Shown: positions 36,948 to 45,742, counted from the stretch's first letter. The stretch: 51,027 nucleotides of DNA from Thermoanaerobaculaceae bacterium (GCA_025456225.1 JALOLB010000032.1:1-51027), one strand, 5' to 3'. Translations and numbers: made by a program. Notes: a model not told the origin generated them from the letters alone.

Positions 36948-39095
36948 TCAGCTCCTGGCAGGAATCAGCGCGGCGAGCCGGGGATGGCTGCGCAGGGGTT
37001 TCCACGCCGGGTCGAGGGCGAGGAGCTGGGGCGTCAGCCCGGACGGCTCCTGCAGCAGCTCGGCGACCAGGCCGGCGGCCCGGTCGTGCTCGCCGAGGGC
37101 GACCAGCGCCCGTGCGGCCTGCTCGCGGTCGAAGCAGCGGTTGACGGCGTCCGGGCTCTCGCCCTGGGTGCCGACCAGCCTCTCGACCATGTGCCGCGCC
37201 GCCTCGGTGCGACCGAGCCTGGCGAGCACGGTGCCGACCTCTCTGGAGACGCGGCCGGGAGCGCTCCGGCCGTCCGCATCAATGCCTGCGGCTCGCAGCG
37301 CCCGAAGGTACGCCTCGCGTGCCTCCGGCTGCCGCCCGAGCTGGGTGAGGATGTCGCCACGCAGGACCAGGAAGAGCACGGTGCTGGACACGGTTCCCTC
37401 GTCGCGGCTGCCGGCCGGCCCCAGCCGCTCGAGGGCGGCCTCGGGGTGCCCTTCCAGCATCTCGTGTATCGCCCACATGCTGCGGACCGCGTCGGTGTCG
37501 TCGTGAGGGGTCCTCGCGAGCACGGCCCGGGCCGCCGGCAGGTCCCCCACCTGCCAGTGGACCTCGGCCTGGGCGAGAAACGGCCCCGGGTTGTCGGGAT
37601 CGCACGAGCTGGCCTGCTCGAAGGCGGCCAGGGCGTCCTGGTACCGTCGGACGAGCACGAGGGTGGAGCCGAGCTCGCCGAGGAGGAGGGGATCCTGCGG
37701 GGAGAGGTCGAGTGCCGCCTTGAAGCCGACGATCGACTCCTGCCACCGGCCCTGCCGGCGCTGCACCCAGGCCTCGGCCTCCCACACCCCGGGCAGGTCG
37801 GCCCGGAGCTTCTTCGTCTCCTGCAGCGTTGCCAGCGCCCCGTCGAAGTCCTTGTCGCACCAGTAGGAGACCAGCGCCGAGGCGAGCAGGACGTGCGGCC
37901 GCCTCGGGGCCAGGGCCACCGCCGTCGCCACGGCGCTGGACGCCTGCCGGCACTGCTCGGGCTCGAGGTCGTTCCCGAGGTGGTAGAGGTTGGCGTGGTC
38001 GCGCCCCAGCTCGGCCCAAGCCTCGGCGAAGGCCGGGTCGAGGCCCGTCGCGCGCTCCTGGAGGCGCACCGCGAGTCGCAGGCCCTCCCCCGACGATCGT
38101 GACCGCCGGGCGTGCCAGCGCCCCTCGAGGTAGGCACGGAACGCGTCCAGGTTGGTGGTCGGTGCATGCCGGAGGGTCGCGAGCTCGTGCTGCTCGATCA
38201 CGACCGGGAGGCGGCCGCCCACGGACGCGGCGATCTCACCCTGGACCCCCAGGAGGTCGGTGGCGTCGCGGTCGAAGGTGTCGGCCCACACCTGGGAGCC
38301 GTCGGCGGTCCGCACCACCCTGGGTGTGATCCGAACGCGGTTGACCCGGTGGTCCCAGCGCACGGCGCCTGCCACCACGTAATCTGCCTGCAGCAGCCGG
38401 CCGGTCTCCTCGACGCCCCGGCCGGCGAGCCGGCCCGATCCGGTCGGGCACGCCACGACCTGCATGACCCGCAGTCCCGCCAGGCGGCTGCTGATCTCCT
38501 CGGCCATGCCGACGCCGAGGTACTCGTCTGACGGCTCGCCGAGGTTCTCGAAGGGCAGCACGGCGACCCTGGGCGGTGTGACGGGCTGGATGGACGCGGG
38601 GTCGGCCTTGGGTGAGCTGCCGGACCAGGCGCCGAGGCCCAGCAGGACCAGCGCCGCCGCGGCCACCGGCGCGAGCGCCGGGCGCCACCGCCGGCGGGGC
38701 TCCAGCTCCAGAGGGGGCTCGGCCGCGTTCGGTTTCGGGGTGTCGGGGTTGCCGTCGAGATCCGTGACGGCCGCGGCCAGGCGGTAGCCGCGGCGGGCCA
38801 CCGTCTCGATGTACCGCGGCTGCTGTGCCTGGTCCGAGAGTGCCTCCCGCAGCTCGAACACGGCACGGGAGAGCACGGAGTCGCTCGTCGGCTGGCCGGG
38901 CCACACCGTGTCCAGCAGCGTCTCCTTGGCGACCACTGCTCCGGGTCTCGCAGCGAGCGCCGCCAGCACGTCCATCGCCTTGGGGCGCACGAGGACGACC
39001 ACCCTGTCGCGCTCGATGCGGTTGCGGGTCGGCTGCACCACCCAGTCGCCGAGCTTGAAGGGGCTGCGCCGCGGTTCGAGAAGGACGGCCGCCAT
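36948..39095 (-). CDS. CadC-like winged-helix transmembrane regulator with TPR domain (second copy)
   Basis: 715 residues from ATG 39095; the ORF-track start 40226 runs antisense through the next gene. The winged helix spans about 14-110 ('VRPKAMDVLAALAARPGAVV', 'VLSRAVFELREALSD', 'IETVARRGYRL'). After a membrane segment ('PALAPVAAAALVLLGLGAW') comes a TolB-like domain typical of adenylate-cyclase/CadC-type sensors ('RVAVLPFENLGEPSDEYLGVGMAEEISSRLA'), then TPR repeats ('AFAEAWAELGRDHANLYHL' onward). It is a probable one-component membrane regulator. It is divergent from the secreted hydrolase gene at 39285, its likeliest target. It shares design with the regulator at 7870 but has a clearly different sensor sequence. 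Confidence 0.88.
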   Translation of the reverse strand: MAAVLLEPRRSPFKLGDWVVQPTRNRIERDRVVVLVRPKAMDVLAALAARPGAVVAKETLLDTVWPGQPTSDSVLSRAVFELREALSDQAQQPRYIETVARRGYRLAAAVTDLDGNPDTPKPNAAEPPLELEPRRRWRPALAPVAAAALVLLGLGAWSGSSPKADPASIQPVTPPRVAVLPFENLGEPSDEYLGVGMAEEISSRLAGLRVMQVVACPTGSGRLAGRGVEETGRLLQADYVVAGAVRWDHRVNRVRITPRVVRTADGSQVWADTFDRDATDLLGVQGEIAASVGGRLPVVIEQHELATLRHAPTTNLDAFRAYLEGRWHARRSRSSGEGLRLAVRLQERATGLDPAFAEAWAELGRDHANLYHLGNDLEPEQCRQASSAVATAVALAPRRPHVLLASALVSYWCDKDFDGALATLQETKKLRADLPGVWEAEAWVQRRQGRWQESIVGFKAALDLSPQDPLLLGELGSTLVLVRRYQDALAAFEQASSCDPDNPGPFLAQAEVHWQVGDLPAARAVLARTPHDDTDAVRSMWAIHEMLEGHPEAALERLGPAGSRDEGTVSSTVLFLVLRGDILTQLGRQPEAREAYLRALRAAGIDADGRSAPGRVSREVGTVLARLGRTEAARHMVERLVGTQGESPDAVNRCFDREQAARALVALGEHDRAAGLVAELLQEPSGLTPQLLALDPAWKPLRSHPRLAALIPARS

Positions 39096-39284
39096 ACTCA
39101 ACAGTACGTCGATGATGGTCAGGTAGTTCGCGCGCGCATCCCGCCCCCGGCGCCGTCCGTCACGTCGTCCTGTGCGACTGTCCCAGGGACAGGAGGGCTC
39201 GGCTACACTCGTCGGGGTGCCGGGCGGGTGCACCGACCCGACGCGGTGCGAGAAAGCCCGTGGGCGACCTCGAAGGAGCTCGGC

Positions 39285-40277
39285 ATGAGGAGGCTCGCTG
39301 CAGTCGGCGTCCTGGGTCTTCTGCTGGTTGCCGCATCCGCCGGCGCGGGCGGGAAGGACGCAGTGACGGGGGCCGAAGCCGCGGCCACTGCGTGGCTGGC
39401 GCTCACGGGTGCCGACGGGGCTATCGAGTCGTTGCGCCTGATCATCCGCACCGAGCACTCGGAGTACTTCGCGCTCACCTACTGGAGCGACGAGCTGCGC
39501 GTCAAGGGGTTCCTGGGGCGTCCAAGGGAGGGGACCTGTTTGCCGGCGGTGATCTACAACCGCGGCGGCAACCTGGAGTACGGCGCCCTGAAAGGGTGGG
39601 AGATCATCCCGTATGTCGAGGCGGGGTTCGTGGCGGTAGCTTCGCAGTACCGGGGGAACGGCGGCGGCGAGGGACGGGAGCAGTTCGGTGGCGCCGACGT
39701 CGACGACGTCATGAACCTCCTTCCGTTGCTGAAGGGTCTCCCGGAGGTCGATCCGGAGCGGATCGGGATGACCGGCAACTCCCGCGGCGGGATGATGACC
39801 TACCTGGCTCTCAAGCGGCAGACCCTGACCGGCACTCACGACATCAAGGCCGCGGTCACCATCGGTGGTGTGGCCGACCTCTTCGGGTGGCTCGACGAGC
39901 GTCCGAGCATGATCGACACCTTCCGAGCTCTCATCAGGGGATGGCCTGACAAGGGGCCGTATCGGGCCCGCTCGGCGGTCGAGTGGCCCGAGCTGATCAA
40001 TGTGCCGTTGCTCATCCTCCACGGCGAGTCCGACGACAGGGTTTCCGTGGAGCAATCCCGCCGGCTGGCCGAGCTGCTCACGAAGGCGGGGAAGCCTGTC
40101 CAGCTCATCACGTACCCCGGCGATGACCATTCGCTGTCGGTCAGTCGCTCGGGTTTGGTCGAGGGTCTCGCCTGGTTCGGGCACTACCTTGGCATGCCCG
40201 GCGAGGACAGCTCTCTTGAGCGCCACGGCGACGCCATGCAGCAGGTCCTCAGTACATGGCCCGGTTCGGCAAGATGA
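39285..40277 (+). CDS. Secreted alpha/beta hydrolase, prolyl-oligopeptidase/dienelactone-hydrolase type
   Basis: 330 residues. ATG 39285 follows GAAGGAG and starts a signal peptide (MRRLAAVGVLGLLLVAASAGAGG). The catalytic triad is visible: nucleophile 'GNSRGG', acid in 'LHGESDDRV', histidine in 'YPGDDHSL'. An oxyanion-region 'VIYNRGGNLEYG' and 'ASQYRGNGGGEGREQFGG' match S9-like peptidases and related esterases. It probably acts in the periplasm or outside on a peptide or ester. It is divergent from the second CadC-like regulator. Confidence 0.82.
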   Translation: MRRLAAVGVLGLLLVAASAGAGGKDAVTGAEAAATAWLALTGADGAIESLRLIIRTEHSEYFALTYWSDELRVKGFLGRPREGTCLPAVIYNRGGNLEYGALKGWEIIPYVEAGFVAVASQYRGNGGGEGREQFGGADVDDVMNLLPLLKGLPEVDPERIGMTGNSRGGMMTYLALKRQTLTGTHDIKAAVTIGGVADLFGWLDERPSMIDTFRALIRGWPDKGPYRARSAVEWPELINVPLLILHGESDDRVSVEQSRRLAELLTKAGKPVQLITYPGDDHSLSVSRSGLVEGLAWFGHYLGMPGEDSSLERHGDAMQQVLSTWPGSAR

Positions 40278-40284
40278 GCAGGAG

Positions 40285-40432
40285 GACAGCAGATCAGCGA
40301 ATCAGCAGATCGGTGGATCAGGCAGGCAGCCTCGGATGGTTGGGGGAGCTGACGACCTGATGCGCTGGCTTGCCGGGGGGCTACTGGGGCGGGACGGAGC
40401 CGGACCCCGGACCCCGGACCCCGGACCCCGGA
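40285..40432. repeat. Two heptamer-like arrays with the shared spacer
   Basis: Imperfect GATCAGC/GAATCAGC units lie at about 40285-40322. GGGGGAGCT follows at 40342-40350 (the complement of the AGCTCCCCC spacer seen in other blocks). Four perfect CGGACCC heptamers then occupy 40401-40428. The last array lies inside the 3' end of the ligase-like gene on the minus strand. Confidence 0.8.
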
Positions 40433-41898
40433 TCGTGCGGGCGGGAGAGCAGGGCAATGACCGCGTCCTTGCGGACCTTCCCACGCTCGGAGGTCGGCAG
40501 CTCGTCCACCAGCACCAGCCGCCGGGGCAGCTTGTGGGGGGCGAGCATCCGGCGGCACGCTGCCAGGATCGCGGGGACGGTGAGGCCGGCGGCGCGGTCC
40601 ACTTCCACCACCGCCGCGACGAGCTGGCCGCGGTGCTCGTCGGGGAGCCCTGTGACGACCGCGGCGCGCACACCCGGGATCGCTTCCAGGGTGCGACGCA
40701 CCTCGTCCGGGTGGACCTTCTTGCCCGCCACGTTGAGCAGCTCGGCCACCCGGCCGGTGAGGGTGAGGCACCCGTCCGCGTCGAAGACGCCGGAGTCGCC
40801 GGCCAGAAAGCGCCCTCCGCCGATCAGGCCGCCGCGATCGTGTGCCGGAACGGTGCCGCGTGCCACGGCCCCCGAGCGCACCAGCACGCGGCCCTCCTGG
40901 CCCTGCGGCAGGGGGTTGAGCATCTCGTCAACCACGTCCACCCGCACACCCCGCATGGGGCGTCCGACCTGCCCTGGGCGCCGCGTCGCCGGCGGGCCGG
41001 TCTCGTAGGTGATGCCTCCGCATTCGGACGAGCCATAGAAGACGTTGACCCGGTGCCCGGTGAGCGCCTCGAAGGCCTGGGCGTCGGATGGCATCAGAAG
41101 GGCGCCGGCAGTGAGGCAGACCCGCAGGTCGGGCAGCGGGGGGAGGTGGTCGTCCAGGCTCGTGAGTGCCCGGATGTGCGCCGGCACCGCCGGAAAGTGG
41201 GCGACCCGTGCCCGGGTGAGGGTTTCGGCGAGGGCAGGGGGGAGGTTGGAGACCGGGAACGCCTGGGGCGTGCCGGCCAGCAGCAGCGGCACCAGGCACG
41301 AGCCGATGCCGTAGGAGTGGGTCATGGGGATCGCCGCCAGGGTCACGTCGCCCGGACGCACCTGCATCGTGTGCATGATGTTGGCGGAGTCGGTGGCGAG
41401 CTCGCGAGGGCCGACGGCGACGGCGCGCGGCGTCCCGGTGGAGCCCGAGGTGAGCTTGAGCAGCGCCGTGCGGAGGGGTAGCTCCACTGCCGGCACGTCG
41501 TTGCGCAGCCCCAGTGCGACCGACCCGCTCTCCCACGTGGGTCGCACGGCTCCCAGGCGTCCGGGGCAGGCCAGCACGGCCACCGCACCCACCGCGTCGG
41601 CGGCCCGGGTGAGCTCGGCGGACGGGGCGCCCGTGTCCACGAGGGCCACCGGCAGGCCCAGGGCGCGCAGGGCGCCAAAGGCCGTCACGAGATCGGGGCC
41701 GTTGGGCAGCGAGAGGGCGACGGCGCGATCGGGCGGGAGGAGGGGCGCAAGCACTCCGGCCAGCTCGGTGATCCGGGACGCGAGCTGCCCTCGTGTCGCC
41801 AGCACCTCGCCTCGCGCGCCGAGCAGTGCCGGCGTGTCGGGAGCGAGGGACGCGAGGGAGAGGTACCGCCTCAGAAGCGGGCAGGCGGCTCTACTCAC
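40381..41898 (-). CDS. AMP-dependent synthetase / acyl-CoA ligase-like enzyme
   Basis: 505 residues from GTG 41898, overlapping the upstream gene by 8 nt. Adenylate-forming core motifs are in order: 'LTSGSTGTPRAV' (P-loop-like; Arg replaces the usual Lys), 'FYGSSECGG', 'GDSGVFDADGCLTLTGR', and the C-terminal 'PTSERGKVRKDAV' with the catalytic lysine. It should activate a carboxylate to an acyl-AMP and then a thioester. MenE is a possibility given menC in the window, but the distance is 14 kb and the neighbours differ, so I leave it unnamed. The last 16 or so residues (GSGVRGPGSGSVPPQ) are encoded by CGGACCC repeats, a probable extension. Confidence 0.82.
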   Translation of the reverse strand: MSRAACPLLRRYLSLASLAPDTPALLGARGEVLATRGQLASRITELAGVLAPLLPPDRAVALSLPNGPDLVTAFGALRALGLPVALVDTGAPSAELTRAADAVGAVAVLACPGRLGAVRPTWESGSVALGLRNDVPAVELPLRTALLKLTSGSTGTPRAVAVGPRELATDSANIMHTMQVRPGDVTLAAIPMTHSYGIGSCLVPLLLAGTPQAFPVSNLPPALAETLTRARVAHFPAVPAHIRALTSLDDHLPPLPDLRVCLTAGALLMPSDAQAFEALTGHRVNVFYGSSECGGITYETGPPATRRPGQVGRPMRGVRVDVVDEMLNPLPQGQEGRVLVRSGAVARGTVPAHDRGGLIGGGRFLAGDSGVFDADGCLTLTGRVAELLNVAGKKVHPDEVRRTLEAIPGVRAAVVTGLPDEHRGQLVAAVVEVDRAAGLTVPAILAACRRMLAPHKLPRRLVLVDELPTSERGKVRKDAVIALLSRPHDPGSGVRGPGSGSVPPQ

Positions 41899-42877
41899 GC
41901 CGCCCCCGCAACCGCCCGAGCATGGCCTCCACCGTGGCGTGGGCGCGCTGCTCGTAGAACCGGCGCAGCACCTCGCGCACGACCGGGTGCCGCGTGGCGA
42001 TGCGGTCCAGGTCGTCCCGGTAGATCTCGATGGCGGTCACGGGGCTCGTGGCGACGATCGTCGCGGTGCGCGGGCGGCCGGTGAGGACCGACACCTCGCC
42101 GAAGAACTCGCCGGCGCCCATGCGCCCGAGCACCAGCGGGTGCCCGGCGGGGTCCTTGGTGACGACCTCCACCGAGCCCTCCTCGATGAGGAACAGGGAG
42201 AGCCCGGGGTCGCCCTCGCGGACGATCGTCTCGTCCGCGGCGAAGGAGCGCACGGAGGTGGAGTCCAGCAGCTCCTCCAGCGCCCTGGCGGGAAACTCGG
42301 CGAAGAACTTCGAGGCCTCGCGCTCCTTCTCCGCCTGCTGGGGAGACGGCGGCTCGGGGATCACGGCCGTGGGGGACTCGGGGAGGGGAGTCGGAGCGGG
42401 AGCCTCGGGCGCGGCCGGGGGCTCCGGTTCGGCCAGGACCGCCTCGCTGACCTCGGGCTCCGGAGGCGGCGGTGGTGGTGGAGGGGGTGCCTGGACGGCA
42501 GCCGTGCGGGCGGGCTTGGCCGGCTTGAAGCGCAGCCGCGCGGCCTCCTCCGCTTCCTGCTTGGCGCTGATGAACCCCGCCAGCTCGCGGGTCACCTCGG
42601 GGTGCTCGGGGTCCAGGCGCAGGAGCTTGTTGGTGACCGCGATGGCGCGGGCGTAGAACCCGTCCTCGGCGAACTGGCGGGCCAGCTTCCGGTAGATGGC
42701 GATCGCCGCGTCCCGGTCGCCGGCGAGGCCGAGGATCTCCGCCTGCCGGAGCAGGAGATTGAAGTTCTCGGGCTTGCGCTTGATCTCCTCGACGATCGCC
42801 TCGAGCGCCGCCGTGTAGTCGTGCTGCGCCAGGTACTGGTCCAACATGTCGAACTTGGACTTCGACTTGAAGATCAT
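41891..42877 (-). CDS. TPR protein with cyclic-nucleotide-binding domain
   Basis: 328 residues from ATG 42877, overlapping the amidohydrolase stop by 4 nt. The N-terminal third has TPR-like helices ('YTAALEAIVEEIKRKPENFNLL', 'AAIAIYRKLARQFAEDGFYARAIAV'). A proline/glutamate linker (PPPPPPPPPEPE) leads to a cNMP-binding domain (about 200-310) with 'IVREGDPGLSLFLIEEGSVEVV' and the phosphate-binding cassette-like 'GAGEFFGEVSVLTGRPRTATIVA' ('FGE...R.A'). There is no helix-turn-helix, so it is probably not a transcription factor; a c-di-GMP/cAMP-sensing scaffold role is inference. It is the middle gene of the three-gene operon. Confidence 0.85.
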   Translation of the reverse strand: MIFKSKSKFDMLDQYLAQHDYTAALEAIVEEIKRKPENFNLLLRQAEILGLAGDRDAAIAIYRKLARQFAEDGFYARAIAVTNKLLRLDPEHPEVTRELAGFISAKQEAEEAARLRFKPAKPARTAAVQAPPPPPPPPPEPEVSEAVLAEPEPPAAPEAPAPTPLPESPTAVIPEPPSPQQAEKEREASKFFAEFPARALEELLDSTSVRSFAADETIVREGDPGLSLFLIEEGSVEVVTKDPAGHPLVLGRMGAGEFFGEVSVLTGRPRTATIVATSPVTAIEIYRDDLDRIATRHPVVREVLRRFYEQRAHATVEAMLGRLRGRRE

Positions 42878-44208
42878 GACCACCCCAATCGGCGGGCCAC
42901 GGCGGCGCCCGCTGCCCGGGCGCGGCCGCGAATGTGCGCCGCGTCTCCGGTCAGAAGCTGCCCGTGCTCCACCACGACGGTGCCATCCACCAGCACGTGC
43001 CGCACGCTCTCGACCCCCAGCCCAAACACTACCACGTCGGCCGGGTCGGCGAGGGGCTCCGCGGCCCAGCTCTCGCACCCGAGCACCGTGATGTCGGCGA
43101 GGGTGCCGGGCGCCAGCCGTCCCACCTGCCCCTCGAGACCCAGCACCTGGGCGCCCCGCCAGGTGGCCAGCTCGAGCACCGTCCAGGCGTCCACGGCGCC
43201 CGCGCCGTGCCGGAGATTGTGAAGGGTGCCGGCGAGAGCCATCTCGTGGAAGATCGACAGCCGGTTGTTGCACGGCGGGCCGTCGGCGCCCAGGCCGACT
43301 CGCACCCCTGCCGCCAGCAGCCGCGGCACGTCGGCGATTCCCGACGCCAGCTTGAGGTTGGAGCCGGGGCAGTGGGCGACGCCGGTGCGGGTGGCGGCGA
43401 GGCCAGCCACCTCGTCGTCGTCGAGGTGCACGCAGTGGGCGAGCACCGTGGCCTCGCCGGCCAGGCCGAGCATGGCCAGGTAGGCGACGCTGCCGCGCCC
43501 GGTCAGCTCGCGCACGGCGCGGGTCTCGTCGGGGTTCTCGGAGGCGTGGGTGTGGAGCATGAAGCCGTGCCGGCGGGACAGCTCGGCGGCGCCGCGAAGG
43601 AGCTGCTCGGTGCACGAGAGCACGAAGCGCGGCGCGAGCGCATAGCGCAGCCGGCCGTCGAGCGCGCCGTGCCATCGCCGGCCGAGGCGCTCCGAGTCCT
43701 CCAGGGACCTCGCGGTGTCCTCCTTCAGCGCATCGGGGACCTCGTCTCCCACGTCCATCATCGCCTTGCCCGAGGTGAGCCGGATGCCCATCTCGGCCGC
43801 CGCCTCGAAGACGACGTCCTGGCTGTGGGTGGTGCCCATGTCGAGCGCCGACGTGGTGCCGCCGCCCAGCAGCTCGCCGATGCCCAACCGGGCCGCGGCA
43901 TCCACCTCGTCCGGGGAGAGCGCCGCCTCGTAGGGCCAGATGCGCTCGCGCAGCCAGCGCAGGAGCGGCCGGCCCTCGGCCCGGTGGCGCGCCAGGCTCT
44001 GGACGACGTGGACGTGGGTCTGCACGAACCCCGGCAGCACCAGGGCCTCGCGGGCGTCCAGACGAGTGCATCCGGTGGGGACGGCAACGCCCTGCCCAAT
44101 CTCGGCGATGCGGTTGCCGACCACCAGCACGTCGGCGCGTTGCCACCTCCGCCCGATCATGGGCACGACAGTTCCGCCCGTGATCAGAATCGCCCGGTCT
44201 TCATTCAT
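42874..44208 (-). CDS. Amidohydrolase (TRZ/ATZ, MTA/SAH-deaminase-like)
   Basis: 444 residues. It has the metal-dependent amidohydrolase fold with 'LPGFVQTHVHVVQSL' (HxH), 'HTHASENPDE', 'AHCVHLDDDE' and 'GLGADGPPCNNRLS' as ligand positions. 'NPDET', 'GVAHCPGSNLKL' and the size match 5-methylthioadenosine/S-adenosylhomocysteine deaminase relatives, with guanine-deaminase-like or chlorohydrolase family members as alternatives. It probably deaminates a purine-related compound. The start ATG 44208 is fixed by a consensus promoter ending 9 nt upstream. First gene of the operon. Confidence 0.85.
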   Translation of the reverse strand: MNEDRAILITGGTVVPMIGRRWQRADVLVVGNRIAEIGQGVAVPTGCTRLDAREALVLPGFVQTHVHVVQSLARHRAEGRPLLRWLRERIWPYEAALSPDEVDAAARLGIGELLGGGTTSALDMGTTHSQDVVFEAAAEMGIRLTSGKAMMDVGDEVPDALKEDTARSLEDSERLGRRWHGALDGRLRYALAPRFVLSCTEQLLRGAAELSRRHGFMLHTHASENPDETRAVRELTGRGSVAYLAMLGLAGEATVLAHCVHLDDDEVAGLAATRTGVAHCPGSNLKLASGIADVPRLLAAGVRVGLGADGPPCNNRLSIFHEMALAGTLHNLRHGAGAVDAWTVLELATWRGAQVLGLEGQVGRLAPGTLADITVLGCESWAAEPLADPADVVVFGLGVESVRHVLVDGTVVVEHGQLLTGDAAHIRGRARAAGAAVARRLGWS

Positions 44209-44217
44209 CGCACCCCG

Positions 44218-44246
44218 ATTGTCAGTCGCATGTCACGGGGTGTCAA
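44218..44246 (-). promoter_or_regulatory. Consensus-like promoter of the amidohydrolase operon
   Basis: On the minus strand: perfect TTGACA (44246-44241), 17 bp, GACAAT (44223-44218), then 9 nt to the ATG. The predicted transcript start leaves a leader of about 3 nt. Confidence 0.75.
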
Positions 44247-44267
44247 CGATGGCGTGCCGCCAGGCAA

Positions 44268-44429
44268 CAGGCTCAAGATCCCCCACCCGCCCGGGGAGGC
44301 TCAAGGCTACAGGCTCAAGGCTCAAGGTCCACCGCCCACCCATATCAAGGTAGGAACACTTCAAGGGAGGGTGGGGGAGCCTTGAGCCTTGAGCCTTGAG
44401 CCTTGAGCCTTGAGCCTTGAGCCTGAAGC
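44268..44429. repeat. Heptamer element, CTTGAGC family (copy of 7042-7228)
   Basis: The left arm at 44297-44326 matches 7044-7073 at 29 of 30 positions. The right array is six perfect CTTGAGC units (44381-44422) plus CTGAAGC. CCCCCACCCGCCCGGG occurs both here (near 44280) and near 7076. The complementary spacer GGGTGGGGGAG lies at about 44369-44379. It sits between the amidohydrolase promoter and the terminator of tRNA-Gly. Confidence 0.9.
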
Positions 44430-44453
44430 CCGGTTAAGCGGGGGAGAGGCACG

Positions 44454-44475
44454 AAAAAAGGGTGCCGAGGCACCC
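44454..44475 (-). terminator. Rho-independent terminator of tRNA-Gly
   Basis: On the minus strand: GGGTGC, loop CTCG, GCACCC, then six T. It lies 17 nt past the tRNA CCA end. Confidence 0.92.
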
Positions 44476-44491
44476 CAGGAGCTGGATGAGT

Positions 44492-44566
44492 TGGAGCGGG
44501 AAACGGGAGTTGAACCCGCGACTTCGACCTTGGCAAGGTCGCACTCTACCACTGAGTTATTCCCGC
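44492..44566 (-). tRNA. tRNA-Gly(GCC)
   Basis: 75 nt including CCA. Acceptor GCGGGAA/TTCCCGC, D-arm ACTC..GAGT, anticodon stem CGACC/GGTCG with loop TTGCCAA (anticodon GCC), T-arm with GTTCAACTC. It reads GGC/GGU glycine codons. A strong terminator follows; the gene lies 52 nt downstream of the potassium-channel stop, so read-through from it is possible. Confidence 0.97.
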
Positions 44567-44618
44567 TCGTCGCCCGCGGCGCGAGCGAGGGGGAATCTAC
44601 CAACAAGACTCCGAATCG

Positions 44619-45638
44619 TCAAGAGCCCGCGGCGGCGAGGGGCGCGAGCTCGCGGACGAAGCGGTCGAAGCCCGTGAGCTGCTCGCGGGTCCCGAGCACC
44701 ACCAGGGTGTCGCCGGAGGCGAATCGGAAGCCCGCCTCCGGGTTGGGGTGGAGCGACGCCTCGCGCCACACGGCCACCACGCCGACCCCGCAGCGACGGC
44801 GCAGATCCAGCTCGGCGAGGGTGCGGCCGGCGAGCGGGTTGCCCTCGGCGAGGCGCACCTGCTCGAGCTCGAGCCCCGGGGTCTCGGCGGCGTTGAGCGA
44901 CAGGTCCACGAAGTCGATGACCGTGGGCTTGAGGAGGATGTGGGCGAGGCGCGTGCCGCCGTGCTGGTAGGGGTTGACGGCGCGGTTGGCGCCGGCGCGC
45001 AGGATGCGGGCCTCGGCGCCCTCCTCCCCGGCGCGCGCGACGATGAACAGGTCGGGGTTGAGGGAGCGGGCGGTGAGCACGGTGTAGACGTTGCGCGCGT
45101 CGTCGTTGAGGCAGGCGACCAGGCCGCGGGCGCGCCCGATCCCGGCAGCCAGCAGGGAGGCCTCGGCGGTGGCGTCTCCGGCCACCACCGGCAGGTTCAT
45201 GCCCTGCAGCTTGGCCACCTTGACGGGGTCCTGCTCGATCACGGCCACGGCGCGGCCGGCCCGCCGCAGCTCGGCCACCACGGCGCGCCCCATGCGTCCC
45301 CACCCGCAGACGATCTCGTGCCCGGAGAGATTGCCGATCATGCGTGACCTCCGCACCTGACCCAGGATCTCGCGCAGCTCCCCCTCCAGTACCGTGCGCC
45401 CGATGTGGGTGGCGATGAGGAGGATCAACCCCAGCCCCGAGACCAGGAGGGCGACCGTGAAGGCCTCCCCCGCCGTCGACAGCGGGAACACCTCCCGGTA
45501 GCCGACGGTGGTGAGGGTGATGGCCGTCATGTAGAAGGCGTCCCACAGGGGCGCTCTCTCGATGACCACGTAGCCCACGGTCCCGACGGTGAACACCGCC
45601 GCCAGCATGAGCAGCGACTTGAGGAGTCGGGACTGCAT
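44619..45638 (-). CDS. Potassium channel with TrkA-N/TrkA-C (KTN/RCK) domains
   Basis: 339 residues. Two membrane helices frame a pore loop 'AITLTTVGYREVFPLS': the TVGY filter is intact but the usual GD after it is RE. A KTN domain (about 107-225) has the Rossmann motif 'CGWGRMGRAVVAEL' and 'VVAGDATAEASLLAAGI', and a TrkA-C domain ends the protein ('GDTLVVLGTREQLTGF'). It probably forms a ligand-gated K+ channel. ATG 45638 coincides with the predicted transcript start (TAGACT, 6-nt gap). Confidence 0.9.
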   Translation of the reverse strand: MQSRLLKSLLMLAAVFTVGTVGYVVIERAPLWDAFYMTAITLTTVGYREVFPLSTAGEAFTVALLVSGLGLILLIATHIGRTVLEGELREILGQVRRSRMIGNLSGHEIVCGWGRMGRAVVAELRRAGRAVAVIEQDPVKVAKLQGMNLPVVAGDATAEASLLAAGIGRARGLVACLNDDARNVYTVLTARSLNPDLFIVARAGEEGAEARILRAGANRAVNPYQHGGTRLAHILLKPTVIDFVDLSLNAAETPGLELEQVRLAEGNPLAGRTLAELDLRRRCGVGVVAVWREASLHPNPEAGFRFASGDTLVVLGTREQLTGFDRFVRELAPLAAAGS

Positions 45639-45644
45639 GGGGCA

Positions 45645-45650
45645 AGTCTA
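45645..45650 (-). promoter_or_regulatory. Candidate -10 TAGACT of the potassium channel gene
   Basis: TAGACT on the minus strand lies 6 nt before the ATG, so +1 would be the A of the ATG. No clear -35 hexamer. Confidence 0.45.
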
Positions 45651-45712
45651 CCGCGAGGCGCCCCCTCGATGGTTCCGGGTCGATGGTCGAGGGGGTTCCA
45701 CTTCTGGAGAGG

Positions 45713-45742
45713 GCCTCAGGCCTCGGACCTCAGGCCTCAGGT
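45713..45742. repeat. Short heptamer array, CTGAGGC family
   Basis: Four GCCTCAG-type units (GGCCTCA, GGCCTCG, GACCTCA, GGCCTCA) in a row, ending with GGTATGACGGG, the 'loop' phrase seen in the 28-kb block. It lies between the 5' end of the channel gene and the 3' end of the hydrolase gene. Confidence 0.82.
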
